In this document: piece after piece, positions 1-5,615 of the stretch | Layout of the letters: every line of letters begins with the position of its first letter | Numbering within the stretch: the stretch's first letter is position 1 | Source: Bacteroidales bacterium | GTDB taxonomy: Bacteria > Bacteroidota > Bacteroidia > Bacteroidales > Azobacteroidaceae | Assembly: GCA_020860885.1 (NCBI GenBank) | Contig: JAJBTS010000286.1 | Span: forward strand, 1-8,618 | Length of the DNA: 8,618 nucleotides | Reading direction: 5' to 3' | Position numbers and translations under genes: made by a program | The notes under the pieces: generated by a model | Seen by the model: the letters and a program-made list of their open reading frames with translations, nothing else | Databases searched by the model: none | Told to the model about the DNA's origin: nothing

Positions 1-272
1 TCGTTTGCTATATCTCAGAGGGGTGATAATGCCTTAAGAATATTAATTTATGTGTCTTCATCATTCAGTACTACAGTGATATCATTTTCTTTGTAACCAT
101 TACTTTTAAGCATCGGTAACACAAGTTTATAATCGTTGGTTGCATGAATTTCATTCCATCCGCTATTAAGTGGATATTTGTCTATGGCAACAAATAAAGC
201 CTTATTTGTTTGAGAATACAAAGCAGTACAAATAAATAAACAGAATATAAGTATGTAGAAGGGTTTATGCAT
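1..272 (-). pseudogene. Caspase-family (peptidase C14-like) secreted protein, N-terminal part, disrupted by nonsense codons
   Basis: The open part reads 74 codons from the ATG at 272 to a TAA at 48-50. It begins with a signal peptide (FYILIFCLFICTALYSQ) and then the start of a caspase-like fold: KALFVAIDKYP, WNEIHATNDYKLVLPML and NDITVVLNDEDT. In bacterial caspase-family proteins this last stretch continues as T-K/R-x-N-I-L-x-A-L. Reading through the TAA in the same frame gives INILKALSPL, then a TGA (at about 15-17), then DIAN. The stop therefore sits where the conserved Lys/Arg is expected, and the family signature resumes at once without a frameshift. The catalytic His and Cys would lie beyond the window. 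I infer a decayed gene. The start at 272 is preferred over a TTG at 296 because that TTG lies inside the likely promoter box. A sequencing error would have to explain two separate stops. Confidence 0.82.
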
Positions 273-293
273 TTGTATATAAGCTGAAAAATG

Positions 294-301
294 CAAATAT
301 A
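294..301 (-). promoter_or_regulatory. Bacteroides-type -7 box for the caspase-family pseudogene
   Basis: The minus strand reads TATATTTG, a full match to the TAnnTTTG -7 consensus, 21 bases before the ATG at 272. It predicts transcription starting near 286. No convincing -33 TTTG is seen; only a T-rich stretch lies at about the right distance. An intact promoter on a broken gene suggests recent inactivation. Confidence 0.5.
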
Positions 302-328
302 CAGCTATTTTATGAAAATATTTATTGT

Positions 329-353
329 TGTCCGGTTACCTTTTGTCCGGTTA
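329..353. repeat. Short direct repeat TGTCCGGTTA x2
   Basis: TGTCCGGTTA occurs at 329-338 and again at 344-353, 15 bases apart. It lies between the two divergent promoters, upstream of the caspase pseudogene promoter. It is GC-richer than its surroundings. It could be a pair of protein-binding half-sites or a chance duplication; nothing else supports a role. Confidence 0.45.
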
Positions 354-420
354 GGGTACTAAATATAAAAATAAGATTTAAAGCACGGCAATAGCCCGGT
401 AGAAATTGAAACATTTTTTT

Positions 421-428
421 TACCTTTG
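421..428 (+). promoter_or_regulatory. Bacteroides-type -7 box for the plus-strand operon
   Basis: TACCTTTG matches the TAnnTTTG consensus exactly. The start of transcription is expected near 435. The -33 region (about 395-402) has no TTTG, so this is a half-match. If used, it gives an unusually long 5' leader of about 215 bases before the lipoprotein ATG at 651, and that leader contains the structured region described separately. Confidence 0.5.
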
Positions 429-437
429 TACTTGTAT

Positions 438-457
438 AAAAGACAAAGAACATAGAA
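438..457 (+). repeat. Copy 1 of a 20-base leader sequence (copy 2 at 1849-1868)
   Basis: AAAAGACAAAGAACATAGAA here and AAAAGACAAAAAACATAGAA at 1849-1868 match at 19 of 20 positions. Copy 2 sits just before the ATG of the YD-repeat protein gene. Copy 1 is also followed by an ATG (457-459), but that frame stops after two codons (ATG TTT TGA). Copy 1 may be a relic of a duplicated gene start or a reused translation leader. Confidence 0.65.
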
Positions 458-621
458 TGTTTTGAAGTTTATTCTATCAGACAAAATCTGGTAAATTTTA
501 GTTTCGAGTATAGAATAAGCCAATTTCTCACAGTCATGAAAATGGCGTGGGCTGTTGCTTATTATTGTACTCGAGGTTTACCAGAGCCTGTCTGACAATG
601 GTGAGTTTAACGTGCCCACGC
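452..621 (+). ncRNA. Candidate structured 5' leader RNA with a pseudoknot
   Basis: Four perfect helices stack in order: 477-483 with 589-595 (TCAGACA), 488-495 with 577-584 (CTGGTAAA), 504-510 with 568-574 (TCGAGTA) and 514-520 with 557-563 (AATAAGC). Small internal loops separate them, for 29 Watson-Crick pairs in all. The apical loop (521-556) contains GCGTGGGC at 545-552, which pairs perfectly with GCCCACGC at 614-621, outside the hairpin. That makes an H-type-like pseudoknot closing 29 bases before the ATG at 651. A further helix, 452-458 with 471-477 (ATAGAAT), competes with pairing of 471-477 to 510-516. A T-rich stretch (622-630) follows the GC-rich 3' strand, as in an attenuator. I do not recognise a known RNA family. 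It could be a riboswitch-like control element, an independent small RNA, or a DNA-level foldback. Confidence 0.55.
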
Positions 622-650
622 TCTTATTTTGTAACTTAATAATGACTTGT

Positions 651-1424
651 ATGAGAAAAAAAAGTATTATCCTTATTGCTATGCTTGCAATAACGGCAAG
701 TGTAACTCTTACCAGCTGCAATTCTTCTGGTAGCAATCGTAAATCGGTAGACATTCCATCTTATGCCCTCGGAGAAGAGGCGTACTTTGCAAATCGTGTA
801 ACAAAAACCAGCCACGCATGGTGTGGCAAAGCAGGTTCTAATCTCGGAACTAAAAAATTCGGCAGCTATAAGAGTGCATTGCTCTCAGGGGTCCTTATTG
901 AAATGGAGGGAACGGCCGTTCTAATGCTTCAAGACGGCGGTAGCCTTTCCCTTACAAAATATCTGTTCACGGAAGATTATAACTATTCTGTACAATTGCT
1001 GTGGCACGAATATACTGAAGACAATCCAATTAACAGTACATTGGCGGCAAATGATCTCAGAGGACGGGGATATACCCCTATTGAAAACAACTATTGCGAC
1101 TCCTATTATTTCTATCGCGACGAGCAGTTTGATGAGGCTAGATTGTGGCTGGAAACCCTCGATAAGCAGCCTAATCAAAACAGCCAGTACGACGCTGAAG
1201 CGGAGGGTGGTGTGAAGACCTATAAGGCTGTAGTGGGCAAAACAGTTGAATACTTCGGAGTGGATGATCTGAAAAGCGACCGTTTTTTGTCGCTATACCT
1301 CGATTGTGGTGCGGTAGTGGAACTGCGTTCCAAAAACTACCTGACATCCAAAGAAGTAACACATAAAACCATCGACTGTGTTACTGATGCGGATAATAAA
1401 GTGATTAAATATGAACTAATATAA
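651..1424 (+). CDS. Unrecognised lipoprotein, 257 residues
   Basis: The product starts MRKKSIILIAML and has a lipobox L-T-S-C ending at Cys23, so it should be exported and lipid-anchored. Many Bacteroidota lipoproteins of this kind reach the outer membrane. After a Ser/Asn-rich linker the body (about 35-257) is mixed, rich in Tyr and acidic residues, with Cys at 58, 149, 219 and 243. Those four could form two disulfides in the periplasm. Two stretches look loosely alike (about 79-106 and 213-236: hydrophobic strand, Gly, hydrophobic strand, then KxYL), hinting at a duplicated beta unit. The ATG at 651 is chosen because it gives a standard signal peptide. ATG 642 adds only MTC, and a TTG at 555 would lie inside the RNA stem. 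It is the first gene of a four-gene run; the next starts 11 bases after its stop. Function unknown. Confidence 0.85.
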   Translation: MRKKSIILIAMLAITASVTLTSCNSSGSNRKSVDIPSYALGEEAYFANRVTKTSHAWCGKAGSNLGTKKFGSYKSALLSGVLIEMEGTAVLMLQDGGSLSLTKYLFTEDYNYSVQLLWHEYTEDNPINSTLAANDLRGRGYTPIENNYCDSYYFYRDEQFDEARLWLETLDKQPNQNSQYDAEAEGGVKTYKAVVGKTVEYFGVDDLKSDRFLSLYLDCGAVVELRSKNYLTSKEVTHKTIDCVTDADNKVIKYELI

Positions 1425-1435
1425 AAAAATGCACC

Positions 1436-1840
1436 ATGAAAAATTTTATTAATATTTTAACGGCAATTGTTATTGTATTGCAATTATCTTCTTGTGGGAC
1501 TTCGTCTGACCCTGTAAAAATAGCTAAAGAATTTGCTACAGCATTTCTGAATGCCGAGTATGATAAATGCAATAAATGGATGGAAGATGAAGAGTTTACT
1601 CCTTCGAAAGAAATGTCTTCCATGGAGAAAGCCGTTGTTGAGGCTATTAAAGAAGAGGCAAAAAAGATGCAATATATAACTACAATCGACAACGAGTTCA
1701 CCACTATAGAAGCTAGTTATGCGGATGTATATTTTGATGTTACATCTGCCACAGACACCGGTTTTAATGAAACAATAAGGGTAAACCTTAGAAAAGATGA
1801 TAACGGTAAATGGTATGTGGACGATTATAAAGCATTCTAA
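1436..1840 (+). CDS. Small DUF4878-like lipoprotein, 134 residues
   Basis: The signal peptide ends in the lipobox L-S-S-C (Cys20). The mature part opens with DPVKIAKEFATAFLNAEYDK, an amphipathic helix, and ends with VNLRKDDNGKWYVDDYKAF. This helix-then-sheet layout with a closing DGKWYVDDY-type strand is typical of DUF4878 / NTF2-like small lipoproteins of Bacteroidota. Those often bind small ligands or scaffold, but their function is not established. A charged Glu/Lys-rich middle (about 50-80) links the two ends. The gene starts 11 bases after the previous stop and ends 30 bases before the next start, so it is probably cotranscribed. The start region is A-rich with no Shine-Dalgarno, as is usual here. 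Confidence 0.8.
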   Translation: MKNFINILTAIVIVLQLSSCGTSSDPVKIAKEFATAFLNAEYDKCNKWMEDEEFTPSKEMSSMEKAVVEAIKEEAKKMQYITTIDNEFTTIEASYADVYFDVTSATDTGFNETIRVNLRKDDNGKWYVDDYKAF

Positions 1841-1848
1841 AAATAAAC

Positions 1849-1868
1849 AAAAGACAAAAAACATAGAA
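1849..1868 (+). repeat. Copy 2 of the 20-base leader sequence
   Basis: This copy lies immediately before the ATG at 1871 and matches 438-457 at 19 of 20 positions. In this place it can act as the A-rich translation-start region of the YD-repeat gene. Confidence 0.65.
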
Positions 1869-1870
1869 CA

Positions 1871-2803
1871 ATGAAAAAAGAATTAATCTTATCCATCTTA
1901 TTTGCATTGGGGTTCTCTTCTCCGGTATGTTCGCAGTCCTTTCTGAAAGATGCATTAAAAAAAGTAGACAAAGTATTGGAAACCACGGAATCTATACTGA
2001 ATGGCAAAGAAAAGGAAGATATAAAGCAGGCAGATAACGCGCCGCAGGAATCGAGTGCAAAAACAAAATTTATTACAAGCCTGAGCAAAACAAATCTGAA
2101 AGGGGCGGTTAAAAACATTATTGAAGTGAGTTTATGGGATGGTATCGAGTCACAATCGACTTATAGATATAATTTCGAAGGCATGATTGAAGAGTATACC
2201 TGTGAAGATGGTGTCGTTAGTTGTGCGTATAGCAAAATAGACGGCATACCTTACCTTGCCAATCTTTCTGTAAGGCTTTCCGACAGAGATTATGCGGTAA
2301 TCGAATGGGAGGGCAGACAATATATGACTGCCGATGTTCGCTATTTCTTTAATAATGAAGAGGGGCATCTTGTAGAGGAAAGAGGAATAGAAGAAAAGAT
2401 CAAATATACTTATTTGAACGGTGGGAGAATAGTCAGAGCTGATAGCGAAAGAAAAGGAGTAGAAATTGTTCCGTCATTTTTCATTTATAACGAATCAGGA
2501 AAGTTGATTGCCGAATATAGTGAAAAGATGGAAGGTGAGCCTGTACGTGAGATACGTTATGATGAGGGTAATAGAAAAGTCTATGAAAAAGAGCCTGATG
2601 GGGTTGTACGCGAGTACCGTTACAACGACAATGGAGAAGTAGTATATCGCAAGACCTCCAACACGTTTGGTCATGATGAGGACTCAGAAGATTGGTACAC
2701 ATATGCCTACGATATATATGGCAACTGGACAGAAAAAATATGGAGAGATGGCGACAACCGCGTAGTATGTATATATAACCGCAAAATAGAATATTATAAA
2801 TAA
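1871..2803 (+). CDS. Secreted YD/RHS-like repeat protein, 310 residues
   Basis: A signal peptide (MKKELILSILFALGFSSPVC, cut probably before or near SQS) leads to an acidic/basic helical segment (about 22-60) that may form a short coiled coil. The rest contains degenerate YD-type units of the form Y-x-Y-[ND]-x-x-G-x-[IVL]-x-x: 98-109 (YRYNFEGMIEEY), 204-217 (FIYNESGKLIAEYS), 247-260 (REYRYNDNGEVVYR) and 278-291 (YAYDIYGNWTEKIW). The spacing is irregular and there is no RHS core domain or toxin C-terminus, so this is not a polymorphic toxin. Such short YD-like proteins are common exported hypotheticals in Bacteroidales. The gene is third in the putative operon, and the next starts 9 bases after its stop. 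Function unknown; export is well supported and the repeat assignment is moderate. Confidence 0.8.
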   Translation: MKKELILSILFALGFSSPVCSQSFLKDALKKVDKVLETTESILNGKEKEDIKQADNAPQESSAKTKFITSLSKTNLKGAVKNIIEVSLWDGIESQSTYRYNFEGMIEEYTCEDGVVSCAYSKIDGIPYLANLSVRLSDRDYAVIEWEGRQYMTADVRYFFNNEEGHLVEERGIEEKIKYTYLNGGRIVRADSERKGVEIVPSFFIYNESGKLIAEYSEKMEGEPVREIRYDEGNRKVYEKEPDGVVREYRYNDNGEVVYRKTSNTFGHDEDSEDWYTYAYDIYGNWTEKIWRDGDNRVVCIYNRKIEYYK

Positions 2804-2812
2804 AACACGGCA

Positions 2813-3769
2813 ATGAAAAAAGTTATAATTAATACATTCATCGTCCTTATGGCTTCGGTTCTGGGCGTATCTATCGTTCAGGCACAAGTCCGTATAGCCC
2901 TCAAAAACAACGCTTATGTAATTAAAGGAGAAAAATATGCCGCACTCGAGATTGACGGGAAAGTAGTGGTTCCGGACACAAAACATTATTTGGATTTTAC
3001 GACTTCTACGGGAAAATATTTTGTTGCAGAATTCTTTGATGGAAATTTCAGACTGTTTGACCGTAACGGTCAGGGAATTCCATTGGGAGGAGTGCATTAT
3101 TTTTACAAACTTTCAATCGTGGACGGAACAATTGTAGCACAGATAGGAGAGGATAGCCCCCCAAAATATTATTCCGAAAGCAATCCTTCCGTCGAAATTC
3201 AGGTCCAAAAAGCAGATCCGAATCATTTTGAAAAAGAACTGGAAAGAAAAGGAGGCTTTAGCCCTCAATTAGCAGGTCAACGAAAAGATATTGAGATAAT
3301 GAAAAAAGCCCTTGCCGAAGTAGAACCCATAGGTTGGTTTGAGTTAAGGGAAAATGATAACAAAGGCATTGATTTAGTGGTTGATGGTAAAGTTCTTTTT
3401 AATGCGAGGTCATTCACTCTTATATCGGATGCGGAGGAATATAAAAAGTCGAATTGTTGGTTTTTTATAGTCACCCGGGGAGATTTTACTCAAAGATATG
3501 GAGTCTATGGCATTTCTATGTATATCAAAGAGGGTAAAAAAGAGGTTGAAAACGTAATGACCATTCCTTATGAATATACATTTATTTCGCACGAAGGAGG
3601 AAATATGGTAAAATGTTCGAAAAACACTGGAAGTTCTTATTTCAACTGGTTTGGATGGAATTTTGATCGCGATTGGCATACCGGCAAATATACGTCAACC
3701 TATAAAAAATGGATATATGATAAGTCTATAGATAAATGGACGCTTCAGAAACAGGAGCAGAAAAAATAA
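2813..3769 (+). CDS. Unrecognised secreted protein, 318 residues (weak WG-repeat resemblance)
   Basis: The signal peptide ends at VQA (about residue 24), giving a mature periplasmic or surface protein starting QVRIAL. There is no lipobox. The N-terminal half has short beta-like units such as ALEIDGKVVVPD and FRLFDRNGQGIPLGG. Another such unit, IDLVVDGKVLFNAR, follows a Lys/Glu-rich helical stretch (about 135-165). These resemble WG/KWG-type repeats but lack the Trp-Gly signature, so I do not assign a family. The C-terminus (about 255-318) is aromatic and basic (SYFNWFGWNFDRDWHTGKY) and ends in a Lys/Gln tail. This is the last gene of the run, and a hairpin follows its stop. Function unknown. 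Confidence 0.82.
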   Translation: MKKVIINTFIVLMASVLGVSIVQAQVRIALKNNAYVIKGEKYAALEIDGKVVVPDTKHYLDFTTSTGKYFVAEFFDGNFRLFDRNGQGIPLGGVHYFYKLSIVDGTIVAQIGEDSPPKYYSESNPSVEIQVQKADPNHFEKELERKGGFSPQLAGQRKDIEIMKKALAEVEPIGWFELRENDNKGIDLVVDGKVLFNARSFTLISDAEEYKKSNCWFFIVTRGDFTQRYGVYGISMYIKEGKKEVENVMTIPYEYTFISHEGGNMVKCSKNTGSSYFNWFGWNFDRDWHTGKYTSTYKKWIYDKSIDKWTLQKQEQKK

Positions 3770-3807
3770 GGTTGAAAATTCGACATCGTGAATAATTTTC
3801 TCCAACC
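3770..3807 (+). terminator. Weak hairpin after the plus-strand operon
   Basis: Starting at the base after the stop codon, GGTTG (3770-3774) pairs with CAACC (3803-3807), and GAAAATT (3774-3780) pairs with AATTTTC (3794-3800). The G at 3774 is shared, so one end must fray, and two bases bulge on the 3' side. No T-tract follows, so it is at best a weak or rho-assisted terminator or an mRNA 3'-end stabiliser. Confidence 0.35.
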
Positions 3808-3834
3808 CGGCCGACCGTCCATTTTCAAATAGTG

Positions 3835-3949
3835 TATATAAGAGGGTGTTCAAAAGAACTTCCTGCCCCTAAATCTCCTAAAGAGACTTCTTAAACCATT
3901 GAATATAAACAGTCTTGCCCTTTAGGGATTTTTGATACATCCTTATATA
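3835..3949. repeat. Foldback element of about 115 bp with imperfect terminal inverted repeats
   Basis: The ends are complementary: TATATAAG (3835-3842) with CTTATATA (3942-3949), and GGGTGTTCAAAA (3844-3855) with the complement of GGATGTATCAAAA on the other side (one mismatch and one gapped base). Inside, AAATCTCCTAAAG (3871-3883) pairs with CTTTAGGGATTT (3920-3931) with one bulged T, and AGACT (3884-3888) pairs with AGTCT (3911-3915). It has no coding capacity. This layout fits a small non-autonomous element (MITE- or REP-like) or a relic of one. The right end touches the minus-operon terminator T-tract, so it may also just be decayed 3'-end sequence. Confidence 0.45.
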
Positions 3950-3983
3950 AAAAAGAAGAGGTTGCTTCACAGCATCCTCTTCT
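3946..3983 (-). terminator. Rho-independent terminator of the porin-imelysin-di-heme operon
   Basis: On the minus strand AGAAGAGG (3983-3976) pairs with CCTCTTCT (3961-3954). An inner TGC/GCA helix extends the stem. It is followed directly by a T-run and AT-rich sequence (TTTTTTATAT, 3955-3946). It lies about 100 bases after the stop of the di-heme protein gene. On the plus strand no T-tract follows, so it looks directional. Confidence 0.75.
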
Positions 3984-4024
3984 GCAGTATAGAAATTGGC
4001 TATTTCTCCTTGTTTTTATATATT

Positions 4025-4039
4025 CACGGTTAAACCGTG
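4025..4039. promoter_or_regulatory. 15-bp palindrome in the 3' region of the minus operon
   Basis: CACGGTT (4025-4031), one A, then AACCGTG (4033-4039): perfect 7-base arms around a single base. The tight centre suits a dimeric protein site better than an RNA hairpin, although a CACGG/CCGTG stem with a 5-base loop is possible. It lies between the di-heme stop codon and the terminator. Role unknown. Confidence 0.4.
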
Positions 4040-4085
4040 TTAGTTGTTGAATGCATCAAGGAGTAGTAGTATATTTTATAAATAA

Positions 4086-5615
4086 TTATATCGATTCCAG
4101 AAATTTAATAAGAGCTTCTCTGTCTGCTTTAGGCATTTTCCTGAAATTCTCTTTGCTTTGTTTCGCTTCACCACCGTGCCAGATAATTGCTTCCTCGTAA
4201 TTACGGGCGCGTAAATCATGAAGCATATCGGTATGTCCGGAGGTTACTTTCATCAAACCTCTTCCCCATAAGGGAGTTGTACGGCAAACACGTGCACGGC
4301 CAGGCTCCCTCATATCCAGATCATGCCTTAACAAATCTGTGTAAGGATATATTTTCTGGCCGGATAATTCAGGCATAGGCTTATAATTGCTGCGGGTCGT
4401 CCAGGAAGGTCGGTGACAAGCTATACAACCGGCTTCGTTAAATAAAACTTTTCCTCGTTGAACAACTTTGTCATCCAGGTTCCGGGCAGCAGGAACCGCT
4501 ACGCCTCTATGCCAAACCATGAATGCTTCGTAATCTTCCTGTGTCATCTCGGGTGTAAGATCTTTCGACATCAGTTCGGCAAATATCTCTTCTTCCGTTT
4601 TGCCTAAAGCATCCTGTATATTTACATCTTTAGACATTACTTTAGCGTATTCTTCGGTAATGTAATTGTAGGTTCTGTCGGGGCGAGTAACATTGGTGAT
4701 GTTCCAAAGAGCATTTGACCCCGGTCCATTATCTAAAGTAGCGCGGGTACATAAATACGTAAATCTTCCTGGGTGTTTTCCCGGATAATAAGGATTTAAT
4801 CCGGTTTCATCGATATCAGCACCAATTCTTCCCTGGGCATAGCCTCTCAGTTGTTGCTTTTCATATTCTGCCCGAAGGTCTTCGTCAGAGATGGCATCCA
4901 ATAAACCTACCCCATAAATTCCGATGGTTGCTTCTATACAGGCAGCATGTTTGCTCATATCGAAATCAGGAAATACAATAGCCTTTTGATCTATTTCGAT
5001 CTTAGGATAAATAAGGGTTCCTTCATAAGGATATCCCTGGCTGTAAGGAGTTCCGTCTTCGTATCTATTGGCATGCTCATCGGTATGTTGCTCCCAGGTA
5101 AGTTTTATTCCTGATTCATCGATCGGAGCTTTGTAAGGAGGTACGGCACGTGTCTGGGTCATTCCTGTAAAATATTTGGATGCCAAAGGAAGAGTTTCCT
5201 GATTAGGGTCATAAATCATTAACAGATAACCATTCTTACTATCCGAAGTATTGAATTCGTTCACACGCTGGCTCCTTCCTCCGTAACTCGGATGGCAGGC
5301 GATACAAGATTTGCGTATATATACAGGTCCTAATCCCGAATAGCCCATGCCTTCCGTTGTAACGAAGCTCTTTTCAAAGATGCGTTCACCACGCATAAAA
5401 TCTTTGAATAATTGGGGATCTTCATTGATAAAAGGCATCGCCTGTTGGAAAGATTTGGAGTTAGCGATAAAAACAGTTCCGTTCTTTCCTCCTGCGTAAT
5501 ATTCCTCATCGTATTCTTTTCCGGAACCATTGTTCCCGGACCCTGAATTGTCGTCCTCACAGGAAACGAAAAACAGGAAGAATATGCATCCTAAAAATAA
5601 GTTGATTTTTTTCAT
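4086..5615 (-). CDS. Di-heme oxidoreductase-family (DHOR/DUF1111-like) lipoprotein, 509 residues
   Basis: The signal peptide ends in a lipobox-like F-V-S-C (Cys19) followed by acidic residues, so this is a lipoprotein. Two c-type heme sites are visible: CIACH at 104-108 in the context GLGPVYIRKSCIACH, and CIACH at 397-401 in RGKVLFNEAGCIACH. Near the C-terminus, TPLWGRG (447-453) and EEAIIWHGGEA (474-484) are signature stretches of the di-heme oxidoreductase family (COG3488, called thiol oxidoreductase). The length is in the family range. Such proteins resemble MauG/di-heme peroxidases and are commonly encoded next to imelysins, as seen here. The substrate is not established; a redox role in metal acquisition at the cell surface or periplasm is inferred. 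The start ATG shares one base with the upstream imelysin stop (TAATG), indicating translational coupling. It is the last gene of the operon, with a terminator downstream. Confidence 0.92.
   Translation of the reverse strand: MKKINLFLGCIFFLFFVSCEDDNSGSGNNGSGKEYDEEYYAGGKNGTVFIANSKSFQQAMPFINEDPQLFKDFMRGERIFEKSFVTTEGMGYSGLGPVYIRKSCIACHPSYGGRSQRVNEFNTSDSKNGYLLMIYDPNQETLPLASKYFTGMTQTRAVPPYKAPIDESGIKLTWEQHTDEHANRYEDGTPYSQGYPYEGTLIYPKIEIDQKAIVFPDFDMSKHAACIEATIGIYGVGLLDAISDEDLRAEYEKQQLRGYAQGRIGADIDETGLNPYYPGKHPGRFTYLCTRATLDNGPGSNALWNITNVTRPDRTYNYITEEYAKVMSKDVNIQDALGKTEEEIFAELMSKDLTPEMTQEDYEAFMVWHRGVAVPAARNLDDKVVQRGKVLFNEAGCIACHRPSWTTRSNYKPMPELSGQKIYPYTDLLRHDLDMREPGRARVCRTTPLWGRGLMKVTSGHTDMLHDLRARNYEEAIIWHGGEAKQSKENFRKMPKADREALIKFLESI

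Noticed and set aside
48..50. Programmed stop readthrough in the caspase-family gene.
   Set aside because: Two different stop codons (TAA and TGA) occur within 12 codons and no recoding signal is evident; simple decay is the plainer explanation.
477..621. Integron attC recombination site as an explanation for the large imperfect hairpin.
   Set aside because: No matching RYYYAAC/GTTRRRY boxes at the ends, no neighbouring cassette or integrase, and the loop-to-outside pairing is not an attC property.
555..650. A TTG start at 555 would extend the first lipoprotein by 32 residues.
   Set aside because: The extension lies within the RNA stem and would bury the signal peptide. The ATG at 651 gives a standard signal peptide with lipobox LTSC.
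1484..1864. Open frame of 126 codons on the minus strand.
   Set aside because: It is antisense to the DUF4878-like lipoprotein, which has a clear signal peptide and family pattern. The antisense product is Phe/Ile-rich without recognisable domains.
1871..2803. RHS/YD polymorphic toxin.
   Set aside because: The protein is only 310 residues with degenerate repeats, no core cage domain, no C-terminal toxin and no adjacent immunity gene.
2481..3097. Two overlapping minus-strand open frames of 110 and 137 codons.
   Set aside because: Both lie antisense to the YD-repeat and following secreted-protein genes, have low-complexity composition and no plausible start context.
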